From: Luxibacter massiliensis
Lineage (GTDB): Bacteria > Bacillota > Clostridia > Lachnospirales > Lachnospiraceae
Assembly (NCBI RefSeq): GCF_900604355.1
Contig: NZ_UWOE01000001.1
Span: forward strand, 620,001 to 684,000
Length of the DNA stretch: 64,000 nt
Direction: 5' to 3'
The number at the start of each line of letters is the position of its first letter. The first letter of the stretch is position 1. Shown piece after piece: positions 1 through 8,328 of this stretch. The notes beneath the pieces are model-generated. The model was not told where the DNA came from and made no database searches. It worked only from the letters and a program-made list of their open reading frames with translations. The position numbers and the translations under genes were made by a program.

Positions 1-183
1 TTTATGGTTTTCGAAAATATCACGATGTCTCCCATTGACCTGGATGGAATCAATGCAGAATTGCTCACAAAGCGGGAGAGAGATTATTTAAATGATTACC
101 ACAGGCAGGTGTATGAGGTGATTGGCCCGCATCTGACTGCAGAGGAGCGAAAGTGGCTGAAAGAATATACCCGTGAGGTATAA
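1..183 (+). CDS. M24 (aminopeptidase P-like) metallopeptidase, C-terminal 60 residues
   Basis: The reading frame is open from base 1 to a TAA at 181-183, so only the last 60 residues are present. The tail (DLDGINAELLTKRERDYLN, then a helical segment ending LKEYTREV) matches the C-terminus of long three-domain Xaa-Pro aminopeptidases of the M24B family. These cytoplasmic enzymes remove an N-terminal residue that precedes proline. The metal-binding residues lie upstream of the window and cannot be checked. A long hairpin repeat begins about 10 bases after the stop. Confidence 0.72.
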   Translation, partial: FMVFENITMSPIDLDGINAELLTKRERDYLNDYHRQVYEVIGPHLTAEERKWLKEYTREV

Positions 184-193
184 ATAAACGGAA

Positions 194-290
194 GGGCAGT
201 GGCTTATCCGGCACACAACAGATTTGGGAGCTGCAGATATTGCAGCTCCCAAATCTGGCGTATTGTGTCCTTCTTTGAAAGCATATGCCC
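194..290. repeat. Long imperfect palindrome, repeat family R2 copy 1
   Basis: The core is a perfect inverted repeat: GATTTGGGAGCTGCA at 221-235 and its complement at 241-255, separated by a 5-base loop. Outer arms add ACACAA (213-218) against TTGTGT (263-268), and GGGCA (194-198) against TGCCC (286-290). The core GATTTGGGAGCTGCAG...CTCCCAAATCTGGC occurs again at 61054-61090, inside another long palindrome. It sits directly downstream of a stop codon and has no U-tract, so it is not a plain terminator. Confidence 0.75.
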
Positions 291-327
291 AAAGGGCATG
301 AATTTTAATGAAAGGAAACTGAAAAAA

Positions 328-1524
328 ATGAAATATGATTTTACTACAATTATGGATAGGACTGGCCAGGATGCCATTGCCGTGGAGGACATTCCTGTAC
401 CAGGAGCAGAGGTTGATAAAGAGTTTTCCAGAATACCGATGTGGGTGGCAGACATGAATTTCCCTACCCTCCCTTCAATTCTGAAAGAAGTAGGAGAACG
501 CCTTACACATCCCCATTTTGGATATTTTAATCTGTCTGATGAATACTATGACAGCATTATACGCTGGCACAGGGACAGGTTTGGGGTGACAGATATGACC
601 CGCCAGGAGATAGGATATGAAAACGGGGTGCTGGGCGGAGTGGCCTCGGCCCTCCAGGCGTTTACTGCCCCGGGGGAGGCAGTCTTGATTCATGCACCCG
701 CCTATATAGGATTTACAAAGACAATAGAAGGTCTGGGAAGGAAGATCATACTCAGCGGCCTGAAACAGGACAGCCAGGGGATATGGCGCATGGATTATGA
801 GGACATGGAGACGAAACTTCGGGAGCACCACATCCATTGTGCTGTATTTTGCTCTCCCCATAATCCGTCTGGGAGAGTCTGGGAGAGGGGGGAGCTGGAA
901 AAGGCTTTGGAGATTTACCAGAAATATGAATGTGTTGTCATAGCAGATGAGATATGGGCCGACCTTACTATGCCTGGATTTACACATATACCTTTGCATA
1001 CAGTTTCTGAAGATGCGAAAAACCGTACAGTCAGTATGTACGCGCCCTCCAAAACCTTTAACCTGGCAGGCCTTACAGGATCTTATCATGTAATCTATAA
1101 TCCGTGCCTGCGGGATCGGATGGAGAAGGTATCTGCCTCCACCCACTATAATAAATGCAACGTTCTTTCTATGCATGCCCTGGTTGGAGCCTACAAAGAC
1201 GAGGGCAGGGAATGGGTGGATGAGCTGTGCCAAACGCTGAAGGGGAATATAGATTATGCATATGAGTTTATAACCTCAAATTTTCAGGGGGTTTCTCTGG
1301 CTAAGCCAGAGGGCACATATATGCTTTTCCTGGATTGCCGAAATTGGTGCGCGGAGCAAGGCGTGACGTTGGACGACGTGCTAAAAGAAGGAATCCGGGT
1401 TGGGGTCATATGGCAGGATGGAAGGCCGTTTTACGGAGAGTATTGTATCCGGGTCAACCTGGCACTGCCCTTTGCCCTTGTAAAGGAGGCCATGGACAGG
1501 CTGAAAAAATATGTGTTCAGTTAA
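328..1524 (+). CDS. patB: PatB/MalY-type aminotransferase (cystathionine beta-lyase family)
   Basis: A 398-residue PLP-dependent fold-type I enzyme of the MalY/PatB subgroup, which usually cleaves C-S bonds in cystathionine or cysteine conjugates. Visible motifs are MWVADMNFPT near the N-terminus, SPHNPSGR for phosphate and substrate binding, ADEIWADL in place of the usual SDEIH, and SKTFNLAGL with the Schiff-base lysine at about residue 242. I chose the ATG at 328, preceded by AAGGAA ten bases upstream. An earlier in-frame ATG at 199 would add 43 residues translated through the R2 palindrome, which looks non-coding. Substrate (cystathionine, cysteine or another amino acid) is not decided by sequence. 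Confidence 0.88.
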   Translation: MKYDFTTIMDRTGQDAIAVEDIPVPGAEVDKEFSRIPMWVADMNFPTLPSILKEVGERLTHPHFGYFNLSDEYYDSIIRWHRDRFGVTDMTRQEIGYENGVLGGVASALQAFTAPGEAVLIHAPAYIGFTKTIEGLGRKIILSGLKQDSQGIWRMDYEDMETKLREHHIHCAVFCSPHNPSGRVWERGELEKALEIYQKYECVVIADEIWADLTMPGFTHIPLHTVSEDAKNRTVSMYAPSKTFNLAGLTGSYHVIYNPCLRDRMEKVSASTHYNKCNVLSMHALVGAYKDEGREWVDELCQTLKGNIDYAYEFITSNFQGVSLAKPEGTYMLFLDCRNWCAEQGVTLDDVLKEGIRVGVIWQDGRPFYGEYCIRVNLALPFALVKEAMDRLKKYVFS

Positions 1525-1596
1525 AATAATTTGTATTGGAAATATAGATTTAAGATACATTTTATAAATAGCAGAATATATTTGAACATCTCCGGG

Positions 1597-1741
1597 TTTA
1601 TTCCTGCGGGCAACGAGCCAAAGGGACATGTTTACATCTCCATTTGGCGGCTGCCGCCAGGGTCTAATCTCCCACTGCTTGCAGCGGGGCCTTTAACTGT
1701 CAGGAGGGTGAAAGCAAGAGTGCTTTTGCCCTCCTAATTTT
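1597..1741. repeat. Structured intergenic repeat family R1, copy A
   Basis: Begins TTTATTCC and runs through GAGCCAAAGGGACATG, a TTTA loop, CATCTCCATTTGG, then a GGCGGC/GCC hairpin, a CCCACTGC-TT-GCAGCGGG hairpin and CTTTAACTG. Its 3' end is a strong hairpin at 1702-1735. Copy B follows immediately and copy C lies at 36561. Copy A lacks the roughly 30-base segment between the two TGCTTGCA-like motifs found in B and C. It is non-coding in all frames that I can support. Confidence 0.8.
1702..1741 (+). terminator. Hairpin, probable terminator of patB
   Basis: AGGAGGG (1702-1708) and AAAGCA (1711-1716) pair with TGCTTT and CCCTCCT (1721-1735) around an AGAG loop. This gives a 15-bp stem with two G-U pairs, followed by AATTTTAT. 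It is the first strong terminator-like structure after patB, but it also forms the 3' hairpin of repeat copy A, so it may belong to the repeat. Confidence 0.6.
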
Positions 1742-1905
1742 ATACCTGGAGGCAATGGGCCAAGGGGACATGCTTACGTATCCATTTGGCGGCTGCTGCC
1801 AGGATGCAATACTCTGATGCTTGCAGTGATACTGGTTTGATGCCCCCTATGCCTGCATCGGGACGGCTAGTTCTGCGCCAAAAAGGGCGCGCCGCCTGTT
1901 TTGGG
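1738..1905. repeat. Structured intergenic repeat family R1, copy B
   Basis: Tandem to copy A, starting in its T-run (TTTATACC). It carries GGGCCAAGGGGACATG, CTTA loop, CGTATCCATTTGG, GGCGGCTGCTGCC, then GATGCTTGCA...GATGCCCC...GCCTGCATCGGG. The block from 1816 to 1862 aligns nearly base for base with 36638-36685 of copy C. It ends in another, unrelated hairpin (GCGCC-AAAAA-GGGCGC near 1876-1891). Confidence 0.8.
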
Positions 1906-1982
1906 GGTTGGCCTTAATAATTAGATAGTTAATTAATATTTGGACAAAAATATTAAAAAACTGTGAAATATATAGCTTTATA

Positions 1983-2011
1983 TTGACTTAATTATATAAT
2001 ACTACTAAAAT
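1983..2011 (+). promoter_or_regulatory. Sigma-A-type promoter of the marR-ABC operon
   Basis: TTGACT at 1983-1988 and TAAAAT at 2006-2011 are separated by 17 bases. The flanks are strongly AT-rich and contrast with the GC-rich repeats upstream. A perfect palindrome follows just downstream, as expected for an autoregulated MarR operon. Confidence 0.6.
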
Positions 2012-2015
2012 AACC

Positions 2016-2029
2016 GTTAGATATCTAAC
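2016..2029. promoter_or_regulatory. Probable MarR operator, 14-bp perfect palindrome
   Basis: GTTAGATATCTAAC is a perfect 14-bp palindrome placed at the expected transcription start, five bases after the -10 box. A related half-degenerate copy (TTAGATAGTTAA) lies at 1921-1932, upstream of the -35 box. Two related sites flanking a promoter suit repression by the dimeric MarR protein encoded next. Confidence 0.6.
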
Positions 2030-2140
2030 TAATGGCTGTGGATCCGGGTGGGATAATTGGTACTGATAGATGCCTATCCTTGGTGTGGACGGCCAGGTTC
2101 CCCTATATTTAAATACACTCTGGGCAGAAAGGAGATAACT

Positions 2141-2593
2141 ATGAAATGTGATATGAATCATATTCCCACAATCGGGATTATAACGCAGATTACACATTTA
2201 AGTATGAATCAGGCTAAAATGTTGTTTGGCAGATTTGATTTGAAAGCAGGGCAGGCGGGAATTCTATTTATACTAAGCCATATGGGGGAGCTTTCCCAGA
2301 GAGAGCTGGCAAGCCAGCTGAATGTGACCCCTTCCTCTATTACAACGGCTATACAGAAGATGGAAAAACTAGATTACATCAAACGGAAACCAGACGATAA
2401 TGACCAGAGAATTATGCGCCTGGGACTGACGGACAGAGGTAAGGCCTGTCTGGAGGATATTAAGGCTGTGGCAGAGGAAATGGATGATATTATATTTCGT
2501 GGGATGAGCCAGGAGGAAAAACTCCTTTTGAGGCGCATGCTGGTTCAGATACGTGACAACTTGGATTATAACATGAAAGGACGGGAGCTATGA
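2141..2593 (+). CDS. MarR-family transcriptional regulator of the ABC exporter
   Basis: A 150-residue winged-helix protein. The helix-turn-helix spans about residues 50-76 (LSQRELASQLNVTPSSITTA), followed by the wing with the family-typical DDNDQRIMRLGLTDRG. MarR proteins usually bind as dimers and are released by small molecules. The ATG at 2141 follows AAAGGAG by six bases; a longer frame starting at 2057 would overlap the operator region. Its stop overlaps the exporter start as ATGA (2590-2593), so translation is coupled. The gene order suggests control of the two downstream ABC genes and itself, probably in response to a drug or a lipophilic compound. Confidence 0.9.
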   Translation: MKCDMNHIPTIGIITQITHLSMNQAKMLFGRFDLKAGQAGILFILSHMGELSQRELASQLNVTPSSITTAIQKMEKLDYIKRKPDDNDQRIMRLGLTDRGKACLEDIKAVAEEMDDIIFRGMSQEEKLLLRRMLVQIRDNLDYNMKGREL

Positions 2594-4980
2594 AAAAATT
2601 ATTCAAGTATATGGGAACATACTGGAAGGCGATGATTTTAATACTTGCGGTTCTCATTGTGCAGGCTTATTGTGATTTATCTCTGCCTGCCTACACCTCG
2701 GACATTGTAAACGTGGGGATACAGCAGGGGGGGATAGACGAATCTATTCCAAAAGCACTTACCCAGGAGGATATGGATAAGCTGCTGCTCTTTGTGGACA
2801 GCAGCAGTGCAGAGTCTATCCTGGATGCATATCAGTTAAAAGACAAAGATACAGGTTATAATTACACTGGAAGCGTCTATATCCTGAAGGACAGTATAAG
2901 TCAGGATGAGGGACGGATTCAGGAACTGTCAGATATCCTGGGAAAACCGATGTTGTTTGTGACGGGTATTGACTCAGGAAGCGACACAACAAAAGAGATG
3001 GAGACATCTATGAAAGACAGCATGAAGGCAGCCATCCAGGAGCAGGCAGATAAGCAGATGGAAGAGGCCAAAAGCCAGATGTCCCCAGAGCAGCAAGCTG
3101 CCATGGCAGCGCAGCCTGAAATGGCGCAAAAACAACAGGAAGAGCTTCAGGCCCAGATTGATGGCCAGCTCAAGGAAATTGACGGGGCAAATCTTTATGA
3201 GTTGTTTGAAATGGTGCCTAAGGAGCAGAGGACAGAAATCTTAGACAGCATGAATAAGGAGATGTCTGATATGCCGGAAACCATGGTTGAGCAGGCAGCT
3301 ACGCTCTACATTAAAGATGCATACAGCAGGCTTAACATAGATACTGACAGCATCCAGACAGGGTATCTGCTCAGGACAGGAGGGAAGATGCTGGCACTGG
3401 CATTTTTAGGTATGCTCTCCAGTGTACTGGTTGGCTTTGCGGCTTCCAGGGTGGGCGCATCCGCGGGCCGGGACTTAAGGCAGCAGGTATTCAGGAAAGT
3501 TGTAGGCTTCTCTAATAATGAATTCGACCATTTCTCAACAGCATCCTTGATTACAAGAAGCACCAATGATATCCAACAGATCCAGACACTGATTGTCATG
3601 CTGCTGAGGATGGTGCTTTATGCACCGATTATGGCTGTGGGGGGCATATATAAAGTATTCCAGACCAATGTCTCCATGTCCTGGATTATCGCTCTTGCTG
3701 TTATTTTGATTGCACTGGTTGTAATCCTTCTCTTTGTGGTAGCTATGCCGAAATTTAAAATACTACAGAAATTAGTAGATAAATTGAACCTGGTGACAAG
3801 AGAAATCCTGACGGGACTCTCTGTTATACGGGCATTCAGCACAGAGAAGCATGAGGAGGAAAGGTTTGATAAGGCCAATCAGGACCTGACAAGGACGAAT
3901 TTATTTGTCAACAGGGCCATGACGTTTATGATGCCAGTTATGATGCTGATTATGAATGGGATTTCCGTACTCATTGTATGGACGGGGGCGCATGGAATTG
4001 AGAGCGGCCAGATGCAGGTAGGCGATATGATGGCATTTATCCAGTATACAATGCAGATTATCTTTAGCTTCCTGCTGCTCTGCATGATTTCTATTATGCT
4101 TCCCAGGGCTGCAGTGTCAGCGGAGCGGGTGGATGAAGTGCTGACAAGTGAGACCATGATCCATGACCCGGAAAAGCCAGAAAGACTGCCGGAAGAAACG
4201 AAAGGAGTGCTGAGGTTTGAGCATGTGTCCTTTAAATATCCAGGGGCAGATGAGGATGTCCTAAGTGATATTACATTTGAGGCGCGTCCGGGAGAGACTA
4301 CAGCTATCATCGGAAGTACAGGAAGCGGCAAATCTACGCTGGTAAACCTAATCCCCAGGTTCTATGATGTGACAGAAGGCGCCATTACTCTGGATGGCCT
4401 TGATATCCGCAGTGTTACACAGCATGAGCTGAGAAACAAGCTGGGATATGTGCCTCAGAAGGGGATACTGTTTTCCGGGGATATTTCCTCTAATATTATG
4501 TATGGAAACCCGGAGGGTACACAGCAGGAGATGGAAGAAGCAGCAGAAATTGCACAGGCAACAGAGTTTATAAATACAAAACCTAAAAAGTATAAAAGTG
4601 GTATTTCCCAGGGAGGGGCCAACGTCTCCGGGGGGCAGAAACAAAGACTTTCTATTGCAAGGGCCATAGCGAAACATCCAGATATTTTTATTTTTGACGA
4701 CAGTTTTTCTGCTCTGGATTATAAAACAGACGTGACGCTTAGAAAGGCATTGAAAGCAAGGACCGCAAAAAGCACAGTTTTAATTGTGGCCCAGCGTATC
4801 AGTACGATTCTTCATGCAGAGCAGATTATCGTGCTGGATGATGGCAAAGTAGCTGGAATAGGAACTCATGCAGAACTTTTAAGGACTTGTGAAGTATATC
4901 AGCAGATTGCAGCCTCCCAGATGTCGGAGGCAGAATTAAAGGCTGGTATGGAAGGAAAGGAGGAGGAAGGCCATGAGTAA
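2590..4980 (+). CDS. ABC exporter half-transporter with large extracellular insert (degenerate-site subunit)
   Basis: A 796-residue fused membrane and ATPase half-transporter of the multidrug type. After TM1 (about residues 10-30) there is an unusually long segment to about residue 260, rich in Gln, Glu, Met and Ala, before TM2-TM6. The ATPase has Walker A GSTGSGKS at about 575-582 and signature VSGGQ at about 679-683. Its Walker B is IFIFDD with Asp at 704, where the catalytic Glu normally lies. That substitution marks the degenerate-site half of a heterodimer. The next gene supplies a canonical Walker B. It overlaps marR by four bases and the partner gene by eight. Typical half-transporters are about 580 residues, so the insert accounts for the extra length. 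Confidence 0.9.
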   Translation: MKKLFKYMGTYWKAMILILAVLIVQAYCDLSLPAYTSDIVNVGIQQGGIDESIPKALTQEDMDKLLLFVDSSSAESILDAYQLKDKDTGYNYTGSVYILKDSISQDEGRIQELSDILGKPMLFVTGIDSGSDTTKEMETSMKDSMKAAIQEQADKQMEEAKSQMSPEQQAAMAAQPEMAQKQQEELQAQIDGQLKEIDGANLYELFEMVPKEQRTEILDSMNKEMSDMPETMVEQAATLYIKDAYSRLNIDTDSIQTGYLLRTGGKMLALAFLGMLSSVLVGFAASRVGASAGRDLRQQVFRKVVGFSNNEFDHFSTASLITRSTNDIQQIQTLIVMLLRMVLYAPIMAVGGIYKVFQTNVSMSWIIALAVILIALVVILLFVVAMPKFKILQKLVDKLNLVTREILTGLSVIRAFSTEKHEEERFDKANQDLTRTNLFVNRAMTFMMPVMMLIMNGISVLIVWTGAHGIESGQMQVGDMMAFIQYTMQIIFSFLLLCMISIMLPRAAVSAERVDEVLTSETMIHDPEKPERLPEETKGVLRFEHVSFKYPGADEDVLSDITFEARPGETTAIIGSTGSGKSTLVNLIPRFYDVTEGAITLDGLDIRSVTQHELRNKLGYVPQKGILFSGDISSNIMYGNPEGTQQEMEEAAEIAQATEFINTKPKKYKSGISQGGANVSGGQKQRLSIARAIAKHPDIFIFDDSFSALDYKTDVTLRKALKARTAKSTVLIVAQRISTILHAEQIIVLDDGKVAGIGTHAELLRTCEVYQQIAASQMSEAELKAGMEGKEEEGHE

Positions 4981-6820
4981 GAGTGAGAAGCGTATCATGG
5001 GAGGCCGGGGCAACATGGGAGGCATGGCGCCTGGAGAGAAGCCTAAGGATTTAAAAGGCACCCTGAAGAAGCTGATGGGTTATATGAGCATATATAAGAT
5101 CCAGCTTTTGTTTGTCATTATATTTGCTATAGGCGGAACTATATTTAATATAGTAGGGCCAAAGATACTCGGTAAAGCAACGACAGAAATTTTTAACGGA
5201 CTAGTGAATAAAGTTTCTGGCGGCAGTGGAATGGATTTTGGGAAGATTGGAAGGATTCTCCTTTTTACCCTGGGGCTTTACCTGATAAGTGCACTGTTTT
5301 CATTTATACAGGGGTATATTATGACAGGTATATCCCAGCGGATGACCTACCGGCTGAGAAAAGAAATTTCCCAGAAAATCAACCGTATGCCAATGAACTA
5401 TTTTGATACAAAGACTCATGGTGAAGTGCTGTCAAGGGTGACGAATGATATAGACACCCTTGGGCAGAGCCTGAACCAGAGCGCTACCCAGATGATTACT
5501 TCTGTTACAACGATAATAGGGGTCCTTGTGATGATGCTGTCCATCAGTCCCCTGATGACAGTCGTGGCTCTTCTGATACTGCCTATATCTGTGGGGCTGC
5601 TCTCGGTGATTATGAAGCGTTCACAGAAATATTTCCGCGGGCAGCGGGAATACCTGGGAAATGTCAACGGGCAGGTGGAGGAGGTCTATGGAGGCCATAA
5701 TATTGTTAAAGTATTCAATAAAGAAGACGATGTGATCAACGAATTTGAGGAGACGAATAATAAGCTGTACGAATCTGCGTGGAAATCACAGTTTATATCT
5801 GGCATGATGATGCCAATCATGCAGTTTGTTGGAAATCTTGGCTATGTTGCAGTTGCTATTCTAGGTGGTTATCTGGCAATCAAAGATGTGATAGAGGTAG
5901 GGGATATTCAGTCTTTTATCCAGTATGTGAGAAATTTCACCCAGCCTATACAGCAGGTGGCCCAGGTTGCAAACCTGCTGCAGTCTACGGCAGCGGCATC
6001 TGAGAGAGTGTTTGAATTTTTGGAAGAGGAGGAAGAGGACCAGACTGTGCCGAACCCGGTTTCTGTAGAAGGGCTGAAGGGGAATGTGGAGTTTGAGCAT
6101 GTCCACTTTGGCTATAGCCAGGACAAAATTATTATCAATGACTTTTCCGCCAAAGTAAAAGAGGGGCAGAAGATTGCTATTGTGGGCCCCACAGGCGCGG
6201 GTAAGACGACAATGATCAAGCTGTTGATGCGTTTTTATGATGTGAATGACGGCGCCATATTGATAGACGGCCACAATGTGAAGGACTTTAACAGAAGCGA
6301 GCTCAGGGAGATGTTCGGAATGGTGCTCCAGGACACATGGCTGTTCCACGGCAGTATCCGGGATAATATCCGTTATGGAAAACTGGATGCCACGGATGAA
6401 GAAGTTATAGAGGCCGCCAAAGCAGCCAGGGTCCACCGGTTTGTGCAGACATTACCCGGAGGGTATGATATGGAGCTCAATGAAGAGGCCAGCAATGTGT
6501 CCCAGGGTCAGAAACAGCTCCTTACAATTGCCAGGGCGATTCTGGCCGACCCAAAGATTCTGATATTAGATGAAGCTACTAGTTCCGTTGACACTAGGAC
6601 AGAGATCCAGATTCAGAAGGCAATGGATACATTGATGAAAGGGCGTACCAGTTTTATTATCGCTCACCGTCTTTCCACAATACGGGATGCGGATCTTATA
6701 TTGGTTATGAAAGACGGGGATATCGTGGAAATGGGGGATCACAGAACGCTGATAGAAAAAGGTGGATTTTATGCAGATCTGTACAACTCTCAGTTTGAGA
6801 AAACATCAGATTGTGCATAG
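4973..6820 (+). CDS. ABC exporter half-transporter (catalytic-site subunit)
   Basis: A 615-residue half-transporter forming a heterodimer with the previous gene, whose end it overlaps by eight bases. A basic, Gly/Met-rich N-terminal tail precedes six membrane segments. The ATPase has Walker A GPTGAGKTT at about 405-413, a Q-loop in VLQDTWLF, an altered signature VSQGQ at about 509-513, and a full Walker B ILILDE with Asp533-Glu534. An intact catalytic Glu here with an Asp in the partner is the usual pattern for asymmetric bacterial heterodimers of the TM287/288 or BmrCD kind. Substrate is unknown; the linked MarR gene suggests drug or metabolite export. Confidence 0.91.
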   Translation: MSKSEKRIMGGRGNMGGMAPGEKPKDLKGTLKKLMGYMSIYKIQLLFVIIFAIGGTIFNIVGPKILGKATTEIFNGLVNKVSGGSGMDFGKIGRILLFTLGLYLISALFSFIQGYIMTGISQRMTYRLRKEISQKINRMPMNYFDTKTHGEVLSRVTNDIDTLGQSLNQSATQMITSVTTIIGVLVMMLSISPLMTVVALLILPISVGLLSVIMKRSQKYFRGQREYLGNVNGQVEEVYGGHNIVKVFNKEDDVINEFEETNNKLYESAWKSQFISGMMMPIMQFVGNLGYVAVAILGGYLAIKDVIEVGDIQSFIQYVRNFTQPIQQVAQVANLLQSTAAASERVFEFLEEEEEDQTVPNPVSVEGLKGNVEFEHVHFGYSQDKIIINDFSAKVKEGQKIAIVGPTGAGKTTMIKLLMRFYDVNDGAILIDGHNVKDFNRSELREMFGMVLQDTWLFHGSIRDNIRYGKLDATDEEVIEAAKAARVHRFVQTLPGGYDMELNEEASNVSQGQKQLLTIARAILADPKILILDEATSSVDTRTEIQIQKAMDTLMKGRTSFIIAHRLSTIRDADLILVMKDGDIVEMGDHRTLIEKGGFYADLYNSQFEKTSDCA

Positions 6821-6901
6821 TATAAAATACGGTGTATTTTAGGCATGGACGCATTTTTGATCAATATCCATAGTGAAAAAATACAGCCAGCAGAAATAAA
6901 A

Positions 6902-6952
6902 GAAACCGCTGTCCCATAGGCGATTGCCCGTGGAACAGCGGTTCCTTTTATT
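6902..6952 (+). terminator. Rho-independent terminator of the marR-ABC operon
   Basis: GAAACCGCTGTCCCA pairs with TGGAACAGCGGTTCC across a short loop and runs into TTTTATTAT. It ends the MarR-ABC transcription unit. Confidence 0.85.
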
Positions 6953-7308
6953 ATGGAGTTATAATAACCATGCCCCTCACTTCCCGTATATGTATTTCTC
7001 CCAGAAACTTGCCTTTCCGGGAGCATGAGACATGCAGGGCAAGGGGGGGCACCAAAAATCTATACGGAGAATCCTCACAATGCCTGGCAGATAAACGGCC
7101 ATAAAACCAAATTTGCTGTTTTTAAAAAATTAGATTATCTTTTATATATTATAAAGTAGAGAAGGGAATAGAAAAAGAAGTAAAACGTATATTTTGCTGG
7201 TTATCGTAATATATTGATGAAATCTGAATATCTGGAAGAACTTTTTTACAACTATAAAGTAGTTCTATGGTATGCTGAAAATATAAAAGAATAGTAAGGA
7301 GGGAGAGC
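6953..7308. other. Gene-free interval upstream of the AraC gene
   Basis: About 350 bases without a supported gene. The left part is moderately GC-rich and unremarkable. The right half is AT-rich with two TATAAAGTAG motifs (about 7150 and 7252), of which the second lies between the -35 and -10 boxes of the proposed promoter. No structured RNA was recognised. Confidence 0.5.
7245..7273 (+). promoter_or_regulatory. Possible promoter of the AraC-family gene
   Basis: TTTACA at 7245-7250 and TGGTAT at 7268-7273 are 17 bases apart, about 35 bases upstream of the start codon. The -10 box is weak, which fits a gene needing an activator. Moderate support only. Confidence 0.4.
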
Positions 7309-8196
7309 ATGGAAGAATATATGAACCAGTTATTTATGGCACATCACACAGAAAAAGAATTTATCCATAACAATTGCAATCATTATTTTTACAGGTATGT
7401 ATCAATCGCGGAGATGCAGGCAGAGGCAGGCCATGTAACAGAGCCTTACAGCCACGCACATGATGCGTATGAATTCCTGATTCCCTATGGGCCTCTCCCA
7501 ATGCTTATGTATAAAGGGGCCGTATATTTTGGAGAGCCTGGATATATCTACCCTGTCCAAAGTGGGGAGGAGCATGCCTCCAAGCTTAGGATATCTGGGG
7601 TTTCCCATGACAGTATAGTGGTAGAGAGGAAGTATATGGAAGACATAATAGCCATGACCCCATATACAGGGATGGAATTCGACGGAAAAGCTGAATTAAC
7701 CCAGGAGCTGAGCCTTTACATTAAGTTATTTAAAGAAGTATGTAAAAAGAAAGAGAAAGAGGCTGAGACAATCCGGGACAGGAAGCTGCAGAGCCTGATG
7801 GAATTGATTTGCCTTGAGCTGGTCAGCTCAGTCTTTGGTAAGAGCAGGATGCGCAAAGAGGAGCAGTGGCAGTACCAGCAGGGACTTTACTCAGTGGCCG
7901 CATATATGAATGAGCATTACCGTGAAAAGCTAAATATTGAGACGCTGGCGGGAATGGCAGGATTATCTAAAAATTACTTTATCTCCTCCTTTAAAAAGTT
8001 CATGGGCGAGCCTCCTTTGAGCTACCTTGTTAAGCTGCGAATCTCTTATGCTAAGATCATGCTGGAATATGGTGAGGAGAGTATATCAGAGGTTGCGAGA
8101 CAGTGCGGCTTCAGGAGGGCAAATACATTTTCAGCTATTTTTAAAAAGGAGACTGGTGTTTCACCTTCCGAATACCGCAGGATTGCAGAAAAATAA
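7309..8196 (+). CDS. AraC-family transcriptional regulator with cupin-like sensor
   Basis: A 295-residue regulator. The N-terminal half (HSHAHDAYEFLIPY-like region, about 40-110) resembles a cupin effector domain. The C-terminal 100 residues carry two helix-turn-helix motifs, LNIETLAGMAGLSKNYFISSF and ISEVARQCGFRRANTFSAIF, ending in the family hallmark GVSPSEYRR. ATG at 7309 follows AGGAGGG closely; an ATG four codons later is also possible. Neighbours are a symporter downstream and the exporter operon upstream, so the target may be the symporter, but effector and regulon cannot be read from the sequence. Confidence 0.87.
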   Translation: MEEYMNQLFMAHHTEKEFIHNNCNHYFYRYVSIAEMQAEAGHVTEPYSHAHDAYEFLIPYGPLPMLMYKGAVYFGEPGYIYPVQSGEEHASKLRISGVSHDSIVVERKYMEDIIAMTPYTGMEFDGKAELTQELSLYIKLFKEVCKKKEKEAETIRDRKLQSLMELICLELVSSVFGKSRMRKEEQWQYQQGLYSVAAYMNEHYREKLNIETLAGMAGLSKNYFISSFKKFMGEPPLSYLVKLRISYAKIMLEYGEESISEVARQCGFRRANTFSAIFKKETGVSPSEYRRIAEK

Positions 8197-8328
8197 AAAC
8201 CATTGCAGGGTTTAACATAAGGCCCGGCGTATGTACGGCCATAGATCATGATGGACATTTGGGGAGAGAGTATAAAGAGCAGTATCGTGCCATATACATA
8301 GAAGGAGAATGTAGGCGGAGCGTGTGGC

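Noticed and set aside
475..1233. A 252-codon open frame on the minus strand opposite patB
   Set aside because: It is antisense to a well-supported enzyme, has no ribosome site or family-like sequence, and its composition is that of a shadow frame.
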